Part shown: positions 30,817 through 41,695 of the stretch, piece after piece
How positions within the stretch are numbered: position 1 is the first letter of the stretch
Layout of the letters: the number at the start of each line of letters is the position of its first letter
Origin: Coemansia sp. RSA 487
Taxonomy: Eukaryota > Kickxellomycota > Kickxellomycetes > Kickxellales > Kickxellaceae
Assembly: GCA_027577595.1 (NCBI GenBank)
Contig: JANBRJ010000010.1
Span: 62,001-126,000, forward strand
Length of the DNA: 64,000 nucleotides
Reading direction: 5' to 3'
Program-made: the position numbers and the translations under genes
The notes under the pieces: generated by a model
What the model saw: only the letters and a program-made list of their open reading frames with translations
The model's database searches: none
Told to the model about the DNA's origin: nothing

Positions 30817-32157
30817 ATGGCGCACAACATAGCAAAGACAGCGGCAGTAGCAGCGGGACTACGGGCACACTTATTACAGCAGCGGCTGCCAGTAAGCGGT
30901 AGAGAAATGCTCAGGCTGTGCCGAACCAGAACACAAAGACAACAGCAAGTGCGGATGAGCAGCAATAAAACAACAGCAGCAGATGCGGTGATAAGAGTGG
31001 AGCGCGCAACGGACTTTGAAACAGTGCTTGACCAAAGCAACCAGTATGCGCAGATCCCACGGCGTGCAGTGATCGAGGTGTCAGGACCCGATGCGTCAGA
31101 GTTCCTGCAAGGGATGCAGTGCAACCACATGCCAACAATCGACCAGGGCGGCGGAGGTATGCTGACAGGGTTTCTAACGCCGCAGGGACGAATGCTAGCC
31201 GATGCGTTTGTGTACCCAAAGAACGCGGGGGTCAACTTCCCGCACCCAGTGTTTCTGGTCGAGGTTGACGAGCAGGCCAAGGACAGGATGCTGAAGACAT
31301 TGCAGTTCTATAAGCTGCGTGCAAAGGTCCGCCTGTGCGACGTGACAGACGAGTACAGCGTGTGGAGCGTGTGGGGCCCAGACAGCACAGCACTGGTGGG
31401 GGTCGTCGGCCAGCCGCTGGGGCACGTCCCCAGAGGCAGTCTTGTGTTCAAGGGCGAGACGACGGCGGCGGCAGACGTGTGGCTGCTCGATGGGCGTGCA
31501 CCAGGGATGGGGCTGCGGCTGCTGCTGGCGGCGGCAAACAATGCAGAACCGTCGCTGCCGGCGGGGTTCGAGCGCGTGGCAGCGGAGCGGTACACGCTGC
31601 GGCGCGTGCTGAAGGGAGTTCCCGAGGGCGCATGCGACTTTGTTGCGGGCGTGGCGGTTCCGTTGGAAAGCAACCTGGACTACATGCACGGCGTGCACTT
31701 CAACAAGGGCTGCTACGTGGGGCAGGAGCTGACGATCCGCACGCACCATCGCGGCGTTGTGCGCAAGCGCATTGTGCCAGTGATATTTGCGCACACAAGC
31801 GATGACGCGTCATCACTAGCAGTTGATCAGAGATTTGCACAATCGCAGGCGCCTGCGCCACAGGCCGACATTGTCCGAGTGGCGGAATCAGGCGAGTCAC
31901 AGCCTGCAGAAGCAGCAGCACCAAAAGTGACGCGCACGCGCTCGCGCAGGGTGCCGCCTGGGAAGACGGGATCAACAGTCTTCAATGCGGGCCTGGCGCT
32001 GATGCGGCTGGAGCTTGTGGAGCAGTTTGTGTCGCAGCCGGCGGACGGGTGTGCGCTACGGTTCGAGACGGTTGCCGCCGATGGGCAGCGGCTGGCGGTG
32101 TTGCCGTGGGCGCCCAGCTGGTGGCCGGGAAATCTAGAGGCACAGAGGCAAGGCTGA
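30817..32157 (+). CDS. IBA57: Mitochondrial Fe-S assembly factor Iba57 (YgfZ/GcvT fold)
   Basis: 446 residues. The first 50 or so are Arg/Gln-rich without acidic residues near the start, fitting a mitochondrial presequence. The folate-binding YgfZ/GcvT fold shows RRAVIEVSGPDASEFLQGMQ, LTGFLTPQGRMLAD and LKTLQFYKLRAKV. The signature KGCYVGQE with its conserved Cys is at 297-304, followed by LTIRTHHRGVVRKR. Iba57 acts with Isa1 and Isa2 in making mitochondrial 4Fe-4S proteins such as aconitase and lipoate synthase. A roughly 50-residue Ala/Pro/Gln-rich insert lies in the C-terminal domain (about 328-380). The second half is noticeably GC-rich. Confidence 0.93.
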   Translation: MAHNIAKTAAVAAGLRAHLLQQRLPVSGREMLRLCRTRTQRQQQVRMSSNKTTAADAVIRVERATDFETVLDQSNQYAQIPRRAVIEVSGPDASEFLQGMQCNHMPTIDQGGGGMLTGFLTPQGRMLADAFVYPKNAGVNFPHPVFLVEVDEQAKDRMLKTLQFYKLRAKVRLCDVTDEYSVWSVWGPDSTALVGVVGQPLGHVPRGSLVFKGETTAAADVWLLDGRAPGMGLRLLLAAANNAEPSLPAGFERVAAERYTLRRVLKGVPEGACDFVAGVAVPLESNLDYMHGVHFNKGCYVGQELTIRTHHRGVVRKRIVPVIFAHTSDDASSLAVDQRFAQSQAPAPQADIVRVAESGESQPAEAAAPKVTRTRSRRVPPGKTGSTVFNAGLALMRLELVEQFVSQPADGCALRFETVAADGQRLAVLPWAPSWWPGNLEAQRQG

Positions 32158-32570
32158 TGTTTAACTTACAATTGCAATTTCCCCTTTGCCCTCTTCCCCA
32201 AAAATCATGTAAAAAAGAATAGCCTCACTTTTAAATGTCGTATTAACTTTTTTTTTTAACGACGGGTAACACGCATTCTTTCTAAAGGCGTTTTTGCCCA
32301 CTGTGAGACAAAAAAATGATAAAGTATCAAGAGAAACCCCCATTTGGCTTCTTTCCTTTTTTTCTCTACAACATTTTTCCTGCTTTCTTTTTTCTGCTAC
32401 ACTTACCCTCTGTACGCTTTTTTTCTATCCTTGCACGCTATCCAAACAACCTTTTTTTGCTGCTGCCAACAGACCCGACCCCTCCACACCACAACCACCA
32501 CTGCCTGTCTGCGTATACTCCTGCCAACATCCTTCACTAACCACATCGAGTAATATACGCGTTACAGCCC
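32158..32570. other. Intergenic, 413 nt
   Basis: T/C-rich leader-type sequence between IBA57 and the HMG gene. No separate feature is seen. Confidence 0.45.
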
Positions 32571-35000
32571 ATGTCGAGAGTACGTTTTGCTATCCTGCTT
32601 CGTGTTTTTTCGTGGCAAGCTACCACACTATCTGCTGTATATTTCACACCTTTTGCTAAATATGTCCCGTTCATCCAAATGTTTGCGTGTTTATTGTCCG
32701 CTGTAGGGATCCAAAGCAAAGCCCGCCGCTCCTGGCGATGGTGTTGGAGCTGATGGTAAGCGTCAAACGGCACAGACGAATCCTTCCTCCTGTGCTATTG
32801 AATGCAGTTTCCTTCTTGCATGAAATAGTGTCTTTATTTTGTCTTCTATTTTCCTTCCCCCATTCAAAATACTGCCTGAATGGATATTTAAATGGCTGGT
32901 TCCGAACCTAATCGACTGTCTTTTTTTTCTCCCCTTTCCCGCCTTTTTTTGCACTGTCCAACCCTGATGCAGAAGTGCAATTCTTGTTTGTGTTTTTCCC
33001 TCTCTTTTTATTGCTTGCCTGATTTTATTGATGAAATTCCTTCTTCCGCGTGCTCTGTTGTCCTTCCGCACAGCAACCATGCCGCTATCTATCTTACACT
33101 ATATTCATCTCATGTGAAGCAGCCCTCTCCCCCCGCGAGATTTGCCTTTTCCCTGACACACTTGATTTGCCATTCAGAACGCAATCTTTTTGTATTTTGT
33201 TTTCCCCGGCGTTCTTGATGCGTTTCTTTTTTTTTTCCTTTTGTCACCACTGACGGGAAGAATTCCACTCCCCCAAAATGCACACAGTAGCAACCATGAA
33301 AAATAGAAAGTGATTGAAAGCAGCAAAATGTACTGCGTCTGCTGCTGAGAGAACTTTTTTGTTGCCAATATCCAAAAGGGAAAAAAAACATCTATCCTTA
33401 CGTGTTTTCTCATTATGAACGCGCTTCTTTAGCATTATCCTCCTTCCTTCCTGAGCCAAAAGGAAAATCCCCCTGCTCCCTTGTTTCATATTCCGGGCCT
33501 TTCTTTTGTTCATTCACAGTCTGGTGCTTTCTCCCTTGTTTCTAAACTACGCCTAGCCAACATCTAGCGCCTTCCTTCTGGGGTCTATTTCCCTCCTTAT
33601 TTTTCTTATATATTCTCTAATGCCATTCTCCTAGTGTCGACCGTCTCTTTTGCACTTTCTTTAATAAATCGGCTGTAGAAAAGCATCACAAATACCGTTG
33701 TCGCGAGCTAAAACGCCAGCTCGGGGAGCTTGAAGAGTACAATGAAGCTCTTGCCATTAGGCTCTTGCGCTCACAAAAGCGTCTGCGCAGAATGAAGATC
33801 GAGCGCAATGTTCTCCTCGAGCGCTTCGAGCGCACACAGCACTATGGCGCCAACCACCACGACGATGATGACTCTGCCTCAGACTCGGATGCCCCGCTCA
33901 AGGACACCTTTCCACGCCCGCAGCTGTCTGACGTCGACATGAACGACCACTCCCTCTACATGCCCACATCCGCCGCCACCACCACCTCCACAGTCTCGGG
34001 TCGCGGACGTCGAAAGAATCCAGCCCATTTAGGTACGGCCAACGCACTCAACATCCATCAGTCCAGCACCGGCAGTACTCCTCGCCAGCAGTCTATCAAT
34101 AACATCCACGCCGATCTGCCAGTAACGCCAGCCCCGGTACCAACCACAACTCCTGCTAGAAAGCCTCGCGCCGAAAAGGATCCTCACGCACCAAAGCGCC
34201 CTGCAAATGCATTTGTAATGTTCTGCCAGTCTGAGCGGCCCTCAATCAAGAGCTCTGGCATTGACATGACCTCGAGCGAGCTGACAAGGGCGATGAGTGC
34301 AAAGTGGAAGGGCCTGCCAAAATCAGAGAAGCAAAAATTCTATGACATCTATGAGCGCGAGATGGTCCGTTATCAGCAGGAGCTGCTCTCATACAAGGAA
34401 GGCACTGCACCGCCTACACCGGCCTCGGACTCGGCGGCCACAAAAATCACTAATGCGCAGCCCAGTTCTGCTGTGACTGCTGATGGCAACAGCAACAACG
34501 ATAAGGCACTGTCTGCTGATCCTTTGCAGCCGTCGTCTGCGTCATCGACATCATCCGCGTTTGCAGCGTCAGAGGCTGCTGGCGCCTCTGCAGCCACTGT
34601 CTACACAGATGACACAGCTGCTAGGAAGAACGGTGTTATTAGTGGGGCCAATGCGTCTCCTACTTCTCAAAGAAACGGCACCCACTCGCCAAAATATGCA
34701 CAAAGACCCGTACCAATAGCCGATAGTAATGATGGCATATCTAATACGGCACCGGTATATAATGGTGTTGACTCTTCTATGAAACAGCAGTCACAAAGTA
34801 ACGGCAACTCTGTGCATAGCCTACTGGAAAGACCCGACGCAAACGCAGAGCAATCGGCAAATACATATACGACAAAATCAATAGAAGACGGAATGCGGAC
34901 CACTGCGCTCCACGAGACATCGACCACATCAACACAGCTTGGATCCACAGTGTCAGCAGTTTCAACGCCAAACACAGCCAAAGTGGCTGGGCAGACATAG
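32571..35000 (+). CDS. HMG-box protein, INO80-complex Nhp10/Nht1-like
   Basis: I propose three coding exons: 32571-32579 (ATGTCGAGA, donor GTACGT), 32707-32755 (donor GATG|GTAAGC) and 33679-35000 (acceptor GGCTGTAG). Phases agree, giving 459 residues. The start reads MSRGSKAKPAAPGDGVGAD and runs into the coiled segment EKHHKYRCRELKRQLGELEE...RRMKIERNVLLERFE at about 20-70. That segment resembles the N-terminal coil of Nhp10 and the INO80 TFPT/INO80E region. One HMG box lies at about 183-256 (DPHAPKRPANAFVMFCQSER through YQQELLSY). The rest is Ser/Thr/Ala-rich and disordered. Family members bind bent or nucleosomal DNA within INO80. The 923-nt second intron could hide another exon. Confidence 0.78.
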
Positions 35001-36545
35001 ACCAGATCTGAACGAGGATGCACGGATCGTTTTTTTAGTTCGGATTCCAAGCAGAGCAAGACGCGATAAGAGCACGGGAAATATGATACTGCTTTCTGCC
35101 TACATCTGGCATTGCTGGAATGAACGGAAAGGCCTGCAAAGCAGATGCGTATATCCTTGTACTGTTTAGAGAGGTGAGGTGGGTTTTATTTTGCCTATCT
35201 GGGATTGCCAGTGTTGTCAGCTGGTGGCCTGCCATCCTGTCGAACCGTGCTCTTGTTGTGTATCTATATTATTTCGCGCTTTTGCTTAGATACTATACTC
35301 CGTTGGTTCTCTATACCTTGAAACTCACATCTTTAATATTCCATTCACCTCTGCTTTTTTGTCATTATATATTTTTCTTTCAAGTAGCGCTTACTGATTT
35401 TGATACTAATATTCGTTCTCATAAACTGATCAATGTTCTTGATTGTACAATTGGAACAACAAGCGAGAAATGTAGAAAGAGGCTTGGGGCCGAAATTTCC
35501 CAAAAACAACCTCCACTCAACACATGCCACATATTGCGATATTGCTGCAAACAGGTTCAATTCGAGATCTAGACACCTTTTAGTGATCTCTGAGGCTTGC
35601 AAAATAACCAACACTGCGCTGCTTGCAGGAACAATGGAGAGTGAACATGCATATAAGTTTGGCGAAGAGAGAATATTCGTCTAAATCCGAATAAAAAAAA
35701 CAAGACATGTAGCAGAACAGGCGACTGGAATACATGTTTGCTAATCGCAAGATGTTTAAAGCTATCTTGAACAGGCTTCACTCCTGTAACACACAACACC
35801 AATTTGCCTTTTCGGGAGAAACAGTTTCTTTTATGCCTGCGGGAAAAGCCGCATATATATCTTACAAATGGAGACTTGGCCAATGTTTGTTTTGTTCTGA
35901 CCGGCAGAACATCTGTCCTCCTCTCCCCCCGCCTTGTTTTGCGCATGTATCTCAATATATTTTTGTGCATTGGTTTTATTTTCTACCGAATATACACATG
36001 CGAACACAAGGGCTGAAGTGGAACGGGGAGTCTCAAACTGGAACAAAAATGGCAACAAGTAACGATAAGCTTTTTCCATCTCTATGTGTTCATGCGATTT
36101 CAGGGGTGGCTTTTCAGCGTTTTGGGCTTTGAGCAAGTGTTGTTGATCTCAAAGGGTTTTACACTCATATGCTTTGCTGATCGCGAAAGAGGAAATATCT
36201 GCTTCCGAAAACAAGCACATTCGAGGGGGGGGGTTTTGTACACATGGCTGGAAGACGCAGCACATCATCGGTTGCGTCTGTTTACATACCACTGACTGAA
36301 GAGATGTTAACTAGTCGATTTAAATGTATCAAGAGCAAAACTGCTCTGCAATGCACCCACGCCCATTCGTATATAAATACCAAGTATCGCTCTGGAAGAC
36401 GAAGCACTTTTCTTCACCTTCCAAACAGCAAACACGTTCACATATTTCCAAACATCTTCAGATTCTGGGCTACTAGTAACCGGTATTATATTGTGTATAC
36501 AATACTTTTTTAATACATTATATTCATCGCAAAGCAAGAGAAGTA
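35001..36545. other. Intergenic, 1.5 kb
   Basis: The 3' end of the HMG gene and the promoter of the acyl-CoA synthetase gene. It is AT-rich, with a G-run (GAGGGGGGGGG) near 36224. No gene is recognised. Confidence 0.5.
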
Positions 36546-38804
36546 ATGGCCGAACCCCAAACACAAGCGCAGCCACAAGTGCACCCTACTCCTCATCCGC
36601 ATCTGCATTCTCATGTGCATGGCCACCACCACCACCACCACCACTATCGTAACTACCATCCCAATCGTGGCCACCACCACCACAACAGCAATGCCCACTA
36701 CCACCACAACCACAACCACCACCACCACAATCACCCAGCACACCACCACCAACACCACAGTCAGAACCTCAAGGCGTACATTGTGCCAAACTCTGCGCGC
36801 CCCGGCTACTCCTCGATTCTGCGGCATCCATATTACCGACACGGCAAGTTCAGCGACGAATTCGACAACGTACTCACGCTATATGACCTCTTCCAACGGT
36901 CGCTGGGGATGTTCCCCAGCACGCCGTTCCTGGGCACGCGGCACTTCAGCAACGGCAAGCACTCGTTTGGCGAGTACAGATGGAAGACAGTTAGGGACGT
37001 GGCCGAGACGATCGACTACTTTGGCTCTGGTCTCGACGTGATCTACGAGAAGCACGCGAGCGGTGGTGGGCCTTCGGGGTATGCACAGCTGCCGCTAGGG
37101 ATCTACTCAAAGAACCGCGCCGAGTGGATCATTGCCGAGTTCAGCGCGTTCCGGTCCAGACGGTACACAGTGGCCCTGTACGACACGGCCGACAGTGACA
37201 CGATCGAGCATATAATCGGACATGCGCAAATCAACGTCCTTGTGTGCTCGATCGACAAAGTGCCCGCCCTCCTTACGCACAAGAGCGCAATGCCAAACCT
37301 GCGTGTCATTATATCGATGGATACGCTCGACGGCAAGGGCAAGACTCCTTGGGCGTCAGCGTTTTCCATCGGCACGACGCGGGTGCTGCACAAGCACGCT
37401 GAGGCGCAGGGCGTCGTGCTGCTCGACATGGCTAGCGTCGTTGCGCTGGGCCGCAACAACGTCACTGCGCCAAGGCCACCGAGCCCTAACGACGTGTGCA
37501 CGATCAGCTACACTTCAGGAACGACCGGCCGGCCTAAGGGCGTGGTGTCGACGCACTCGAACTACGTGTACTCTGCAAAATCCATGTACCACGCTGTTCC
37601 CCTGTACCACAGCACATACTTGTCGTTCTTTACGCTGGCGCACTGCTTCGAGCGCAACATTGTGTACACAGGAATGCTTGGCGGCATGCACATCGGGTTC
37701 TTTTCAGGCGACGTCGAGCGCATCTTCGAGGACACGCAAGCGCTGAAGCCCACGGTGATGGCTGGCGTGCCGCATCTATTCAACGAGATATACCACAGAG
37801 TCTCGGCCGAGACAACCAACACCAGCGGGTGGTCCGGCACGCTGGCGCGCACTGCCATCAGGCAGAAGATGCAGCGGCTGGACTCGGGTAAAGGGGGTGT
37901 CAAGCACGGGTTCTGGGACCGCTTCGTGTGCAACCGCATTGCTCAGCTTTTCGGCGGGCGGCTCAAGCTGGTGATCTCAGGCGGCGACCCGATCGATGCG
38001 CACGTGCTGAACTTCCTTCGCGTGGCCATCAGCTGTCCGCTCCTCGAAACGTATGGGCTCAGCGAGAGCTGCGCGGTGGGCACGGCGTGTCTGATAAGCG
38101 ACCGGTCTTCGGGCCACGTCGGTGTGCCGCTTCCAGGAATCGATGTGTGTCTACGTGATGTGCCCGAGATCGGCTTTCTGACAAGCAACCAGCCGTGTGC
38201 GCGCGGTGAGCTGCTGCTTCGTGGACCCAACGTGTTTATGGGCTACTACCGAGACGATGCACGCACGCACGTGGCCACGGACGGCGAGTGGCTAGCCACC
38301 GGCGATCTGGCGCAGCTCAATGACGATGGCAACATCGAGATCATCGATAGGAAGGAAAACATCGTTAGAATTGCAGAGCCCTTCAACACGTTCGTTGCCC
38401 TCGAGCATCTGGAGACCGTATACACTAGGCATCCGCTGGTCCACGACATCTTCATCTACAGTATCCCGGACCGCTCGGAGCTAGTTGCCGTCGTAGTCCC
38501 TGTGCCTGGGTCGTTTTTTCCACTGGCCCGCAACATCACAGGCAACAGGACCGCTTCCGTCGACACCCTTGCCAACGATGACCAGGTGCGCAGCGCCATT
38601 CTCATCGTCCTCTATCAGCATGGCAAGAAGGCGCACCTGCGCTCCTGTGAGATGATCGCTGACGTCTTCTGCGAGACTGTGCCCTTTGACATCGAAGGCA
38701 ATGGTCTGCTTACATCGACATACAAGCTCCGTCGCAAGATCGCTGCAAAGTACTACAAGAGCCAAATCGATGAGATGTACGTTCGTATTGCCAAACAGCC
38801 CTAG
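36546..38804 (+). CDS. FAA1: Long-chain fatty acyl-CoA synthetase with His-rich head
   Basis: 752 residues. Residues 15-72 are an unusual His/Asn tract, with about half His including a run of seven. The AMP-forming domain follows: IYSKNRAEWIIAEFSAF, P-loop motif YTSGTTGRPKG at 322-332, the family-typical HCFERNIVYTGML, LETYGLSESC, GEWLATGDLAQL and DRKENIVRIA. The late lysine region STYKLRRK completes it. The order matches yeast Faa1/Faa4 and animal ACSL, which activate C12-C20 fatty acids at ER, peroxisome or lipid-droplet membranes. The signature usually reading NGEYIALEKLE is FNTFVALEHLE here. The symbol is by resemblance; FAA4 is equally possible. Confidence 0.88.
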   Translation: MAEPQTQAQPQVHPTPHPHLHSHVHGHHHHHHHYRNYHPNRGHHHHNSNAHYHHNHNHHHHNHPAHHHQHHSQNLKAYIVPNSARPGYSSILRHPYYRHGKFSDEFDNVLTLYDLFQRSLGMFPSTPFLGTRHFSNGKHSFGEYRWKTVRDVAETIDYFGSGLDVIYEKHASGGGPSGYAQLPLGIYSKNRAEWIIAEFSAFRSRRYTVALYDTADSDTIEHIIGHAQINVLVCSIDKVPALLTHKSAMPNLRVIISMDTLDGKGKTPWASAFSIGTTRVLHKHAEAQGVVLLDMASVVALGRNNVTAPRPPSPNDVCTISYTSGTTGRPKGVVSTHSNYVYSAKSMYHAVPLYHSTYLSFFTLAHCFERNIVYTGMLGGMHIGFFSGDVERIFEDTQALKPTVMAGVPHLFNEIYHRVSAETTNTSGWSGTLARTAIRQKMQRLDSGKGGVKHGFWDRFVCNRIAQLFGGRLKLVISGGDPIDAHVLNFLRVAISCPLLETYGLSESCAVGTACLISDRSSGHVGVPLPGIDVCLRDVPEIGFLTSNQPCARGELLLRGPNVFMGYYRDDARTHVATDGEWLATGDLAQLNDDGNIEIIDRKENIVRIAEPFNTFVALEHLETVYTRHPLVHDIFIYSIPDRSELVAVVVPVPGSFFPLARNITGNRTASVDTLANDDQVRSAILIVLYQHGKKAHLRSCEMIADVFCETVPFDIEGNGLLTSTYKLRRKIAAKYYKSQIDEMYVRIAKQP
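36600..36762 (+). repeat. CAC/CAT-rich repeat encoding poly-His
   Basis: Runs of CAC with interspersed CAT, AAC and CCA codons encode the His-rich head of the acyl-CoA synthetase. It is a coding low-complexity repeat. Confidence 0.85.
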
Positions 38805-38884
38805 TTTATTTACTTTTTCTTTCTCTCATATCGTCTACATAAAGAAGTAAGTGCATAATGGCCTGCTGTAATGATCTCTGCCTA

Positions 38885-41695
38885 TCATTGCCAGTATTTT
38901 GATGTGCCCTCGATCAGTGGCTGCGTGTGCGATTCGTCGTCAGAGTTATGTCTGGCTCCAAGCCCAACATAGTCTGTGTTTTTGTTGTGCTGTGCTGGCG
39001 GCTGGCTTGTGCTCTGGGAATCAGCAAACGGATCATCTAGAACGGCGACACTTGTATGCGAATGCGCACGCTTGGAGTCTATAAACGGGTTCTGCTCATC
39101 ACCGCTTTCCCGATCCGACCGGGATGAGCTGCTGGACTCTTCTGGTGAAGCGCCATCGTCTAACTCCGAATCCGACTCAGACCCGCTGCTTGCGCTGTGT
39201 TCAGAAGCACTGTCGTCCGGATTGCTATCACCAAGCTCCGAGTCGCTGCTGTCTGAAAAAGACGATTCGGAAGAAAGCTCAGACTGCTTGAAAATAACCG
39301 CCTGCCTCTGGACGCTCTGTAGCGGAGCATGCATGAATTCCGGCCCCGCGCGAGTAGGAGGAGCACGGCGATCGTCTTCCGAGTTCAAAAACGCATCGAG
39401 GTCATCGTCTGCATTGCCACGCCCATCGACGCTGCGTGGGGTCGAGAAGTCTGCGTACGCAGTGTGCGGCTGCGCCCTGCCGCTGATCCCAGCAATCGAG
39501 ATGGCCCTGGAGCCGCCTGGAGCCTGTATATCCGGAATTGACGCAACCGCTGACCCTCCTCCTACGGCATTTGCAGAGGATGCCGAAACAATTCCACGGT
39601 TGACGTCCTCGGGCATCGATGTCGGCCAGTCGGGCAATGGCAAGTATTCCTTGATTACTCTGTCCATTGTCAGCGACAACGACCCAATTGTGTACTTTGG
39701 TTGGGCGGCAAGCGACTTCTTGAGCTCTTCGCTCGTCTGGCTGTCCAGGATCTGCTTGCTTCCATATCCGATCAGCTCCCCAGAAAGCTCCAAAACACTC
39801 GCCATTTTTTCTGTGTGCGCCTCGTCTCCGCCCAGAGGACACAGCGCTCGGAGCATACGTGCTCGCTCACGGACCTCGAAACTCACGTCGTATCTGGCCA
39901 ACGTAAACAGATACGTGTGTAAATCGTTCAAAATTCCCGTATGCTGCCGCAGTCGCTCCGCCATATCCTCACCACGGCTGTTTACGGCAGACTGGGGGGC
40001 TATGTTTCCGGAACCGGCCTCATTTGTGGCACCACCTTTAGTAGACTTCTCCTTGCTTAGCAAGACAAAGCGTGCTGAAAGCTCAAGTATCTGCATCTTT
40101 GTCTGCACCCCCTCTTCTTTAAACAAGCGGACAGCGCTCCTCAGGACATCTAATCCGTGGAGGTATCCGAACTTTGATGTTGCAAACTCCGAAACGAGAC
40201 TGAAAATGTACGCGCGCGCCATATCCGCCGTGCACTTGTCCAGGCGCCTGGCAAGGTAGCAAAGGATATCGTACAGTGTCACTGCTCTGCGATCCTGCGA
40301 GTCCCTGACTGAGCCATCGAGGAGCAGAATCCGGATAGCGCGCGCTGCCTCGCTTACAACGTCGTCACGGGGGTCGTCGATCAGAATAATAAGGCTTTGG
40401 AAGCAATCCATCGTTGATTCGCGAATCCTTTGCGCACATGCCAAGAGCACACCGATAGCGCCAACGCTGACGTCCTCTTGTGTGCTCTGCGTGTAGCTGG
40501 CTACCTCGGGCACCAAAAAATGCACGGTATCGCTGGACGCTATTGCCGCAAGGACTTGTAACTTCAGCTTCCGAATAAACGGCGGATCAAGGGCGGCCAC
40601 ATAGAAGCTGCGCACGTGCGGGTTGAATATCTCTGGCCGCCGGAGCGCTATCTGCAATATGTTTGCAAGTGCCACATATCCGGCTTCCCTGTTGGTTTTC
40701 ATCAGCCGCACAAGTGGTCGAGCCACCGAGCCTAGCTGATCGGCGGGCGCCAGGTGGTAGTATGCAGAGACCGCGCCCATTACAACGGCGCTGTTCCGGC
40801 TTTGGAGCAGCGGATGTATGGACTTTATCAAAAGCGCGTGATCCGGATCCAAGTCGTTGAGGGCTTCTTTGCCAGACTTGCTGCCTTTGTCGTCGGCAAC
40901 GAATGGGCGTAGGAAGTGCGTGCGCGCATATGCGGTCAGGAGCTTGACAAGCTCTACTTGACCCCACTCGTCGAGCTCGCTAACCATGAGACACCATCTG
41001 CGGTAGTTCAGGTGGACCATGTCGTAGTCGGTGGGGCAAACGGTTGTGAATGCCTGGATAACCGATCCGACAGCAAGCGGCGAGCTCTCGCTCAGCATCT
41101 CAGCAACAACCTCGATGAGCTCTCCCTTCAGCGACGCATCGAGACGCAAGAGCTTGGGAATCGCCAGCGCCGCGGTTTTCCGCACATGCGGAGACCGGTC
41201 CTTTGCCAGCTTGCGAACAGCCATCATGGCGATGGAGCTGATAACGGGCACACGGATACTAGTCATAACGCGGAGGGCCATTGCACGGATCACCTGGTTC
41301 GCGTCGGCCAGATCACGCTGGAACGTGTTGACCGACAGCAGCGCCAAATCCTGCTCCTGCTCGGCGTACCGCAGCAAGTAAATGTACACAAGCCGCCGTA
41401 CTTCCAGACTACCGGACGCTACGTTTTTCACCACGTCGGCAAAATACTCGGACGCGTCAACGCCCCGTGCTATGATGACAAGCAGCCGCTTCATCGCCAC
41501 AACTTTCTCCTTGTCCGCTCCCGAATTCAGCGCCTTGCGTACGGTTCCCAGATTGTACTCCGCATTGTTGTAGAAGCTTCCTGGCGTGTCCAGCCCGAAC
41601 TCGAGCGCATTATCTACTATCTCTTCGGAAAACCGCAGCGAGAGCTTTGCTGCGTCTTGCGCAAGCGCCATTGCCCTGCTCAGGTACTCCGCCAT
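38885..41695 (-). CDS. APL6: AP-3 adaptor complex beta subunit
   Basis: 936 residues. An adaptin trunk of HEAT-like helices covers about 1-680: AEYNLGTVRKALNSGADKEK, EYFADVVKNVASGSLEVRRL, VYIYLLRYAEQ, VRKTAALAIPKL. The region around MKRLLVIIARGVDASEYFA and YNLGTVRKAL fits AP-3 beta better than AP-1/2 beta. A hinge follows, ending in a long Ser/Glu/Asp tract (about 790-890, e.g. SESSFSDSSDSELGDSNPDD) typical of AP-3 beta. No ear domain is seen, as in several fungal Apl6 proteins. AP-3 carries cargo from Golgi or endosome to the vacuole. The gene converges on the acyl-CoA synthetase gene with 80 nt between stops. Confidence 0.93.
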   Translation of the reverse strand: MAEYLSRAMALAQDAAKLSLRFSEEIVDNALEFGLDTPGSFYNNAEYNLGTVRKALNSGADKEKVVAMKRLLVIIARGVDASEYFADVVKNVASGSLEVRRLVYIYLLRYAEQEQDLALLSVNTFQRDLADANQVIRAMALRVMTSIRVPVISSIAMMAVRKLAKDRSPHVRKTAALAIPKLLRLDASLKGELIEVVAEMLSESSPLAVGSVIQAFTTVCPTDYDMVHLNYRRWCLMVSELDEWGQVELVKLLTAYARTHFLRPFVADDKGSKSGKEALNDLDPDHALLIKSIHPLLQSRNSAVVMGAVSAYYHLAPADQLGSVARPLVRLMKTNREAGYVALANILQIALRRPEIFNPHVRSFYVAALDPPFIRKLKLQVLAAIASSDTVHFLVPEVASYTQSTQEDVSVGAIGVLLACAQRIRESTMDCFQSLIILIDDPRDDVVSEAARAIRILLLDGSVRDSQDRRAVTLYDILCYLARRLDKCTADMARAYIFSLVSEFATSKFGYLHGLDVLRSAVRLFKEEGVQTKMQILELSARFVLLSKEKSTKGGATNEAGSGNIAPQSAVNSRGEDMAERLRQHTGILNDLHTYLFTLARYDVSFEVRERARMLRALCPLGGDEAHTEKMASVLELSGELIGYGSKQILDSQTSEELKKSLAAQPKYTIGSLSLTMDRVIKEYLPLPDWPTSMPEDVNRGIVSASSANAVGGGSAVASIPDIQAPGGSRAISIAGISGRAQPHTAYADFSTPRSVDGRGNADDDLDAFLNSEDDRRAPPTRAGPEFMHAPLQSVQRQAVIFKQSELSSESSFSDSSDSELGDSNPDDSASEHSASSGSESDSELDDGASPEESSSSSRSDRESGDEQNPFIDSKRAHSHTSVAVLDDPFADSQSTSQPPAQHNKNTDYVGLGARHNSDDESHTQPLIEGTSKYWQ

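Noticed and set aside
36600-36762. CAC repeat as a CRISPR or satellite array
   Set aside because: It is an in-frame His-coding tract without spacers or unit regularity.
38976-40259. Long + strand open frame (427 codons)
   Set aside because: It lies wholly antisense to the AP-3 beta gene, has Ser/Arg/Ala-rich mirrored composition and no family resemblance.
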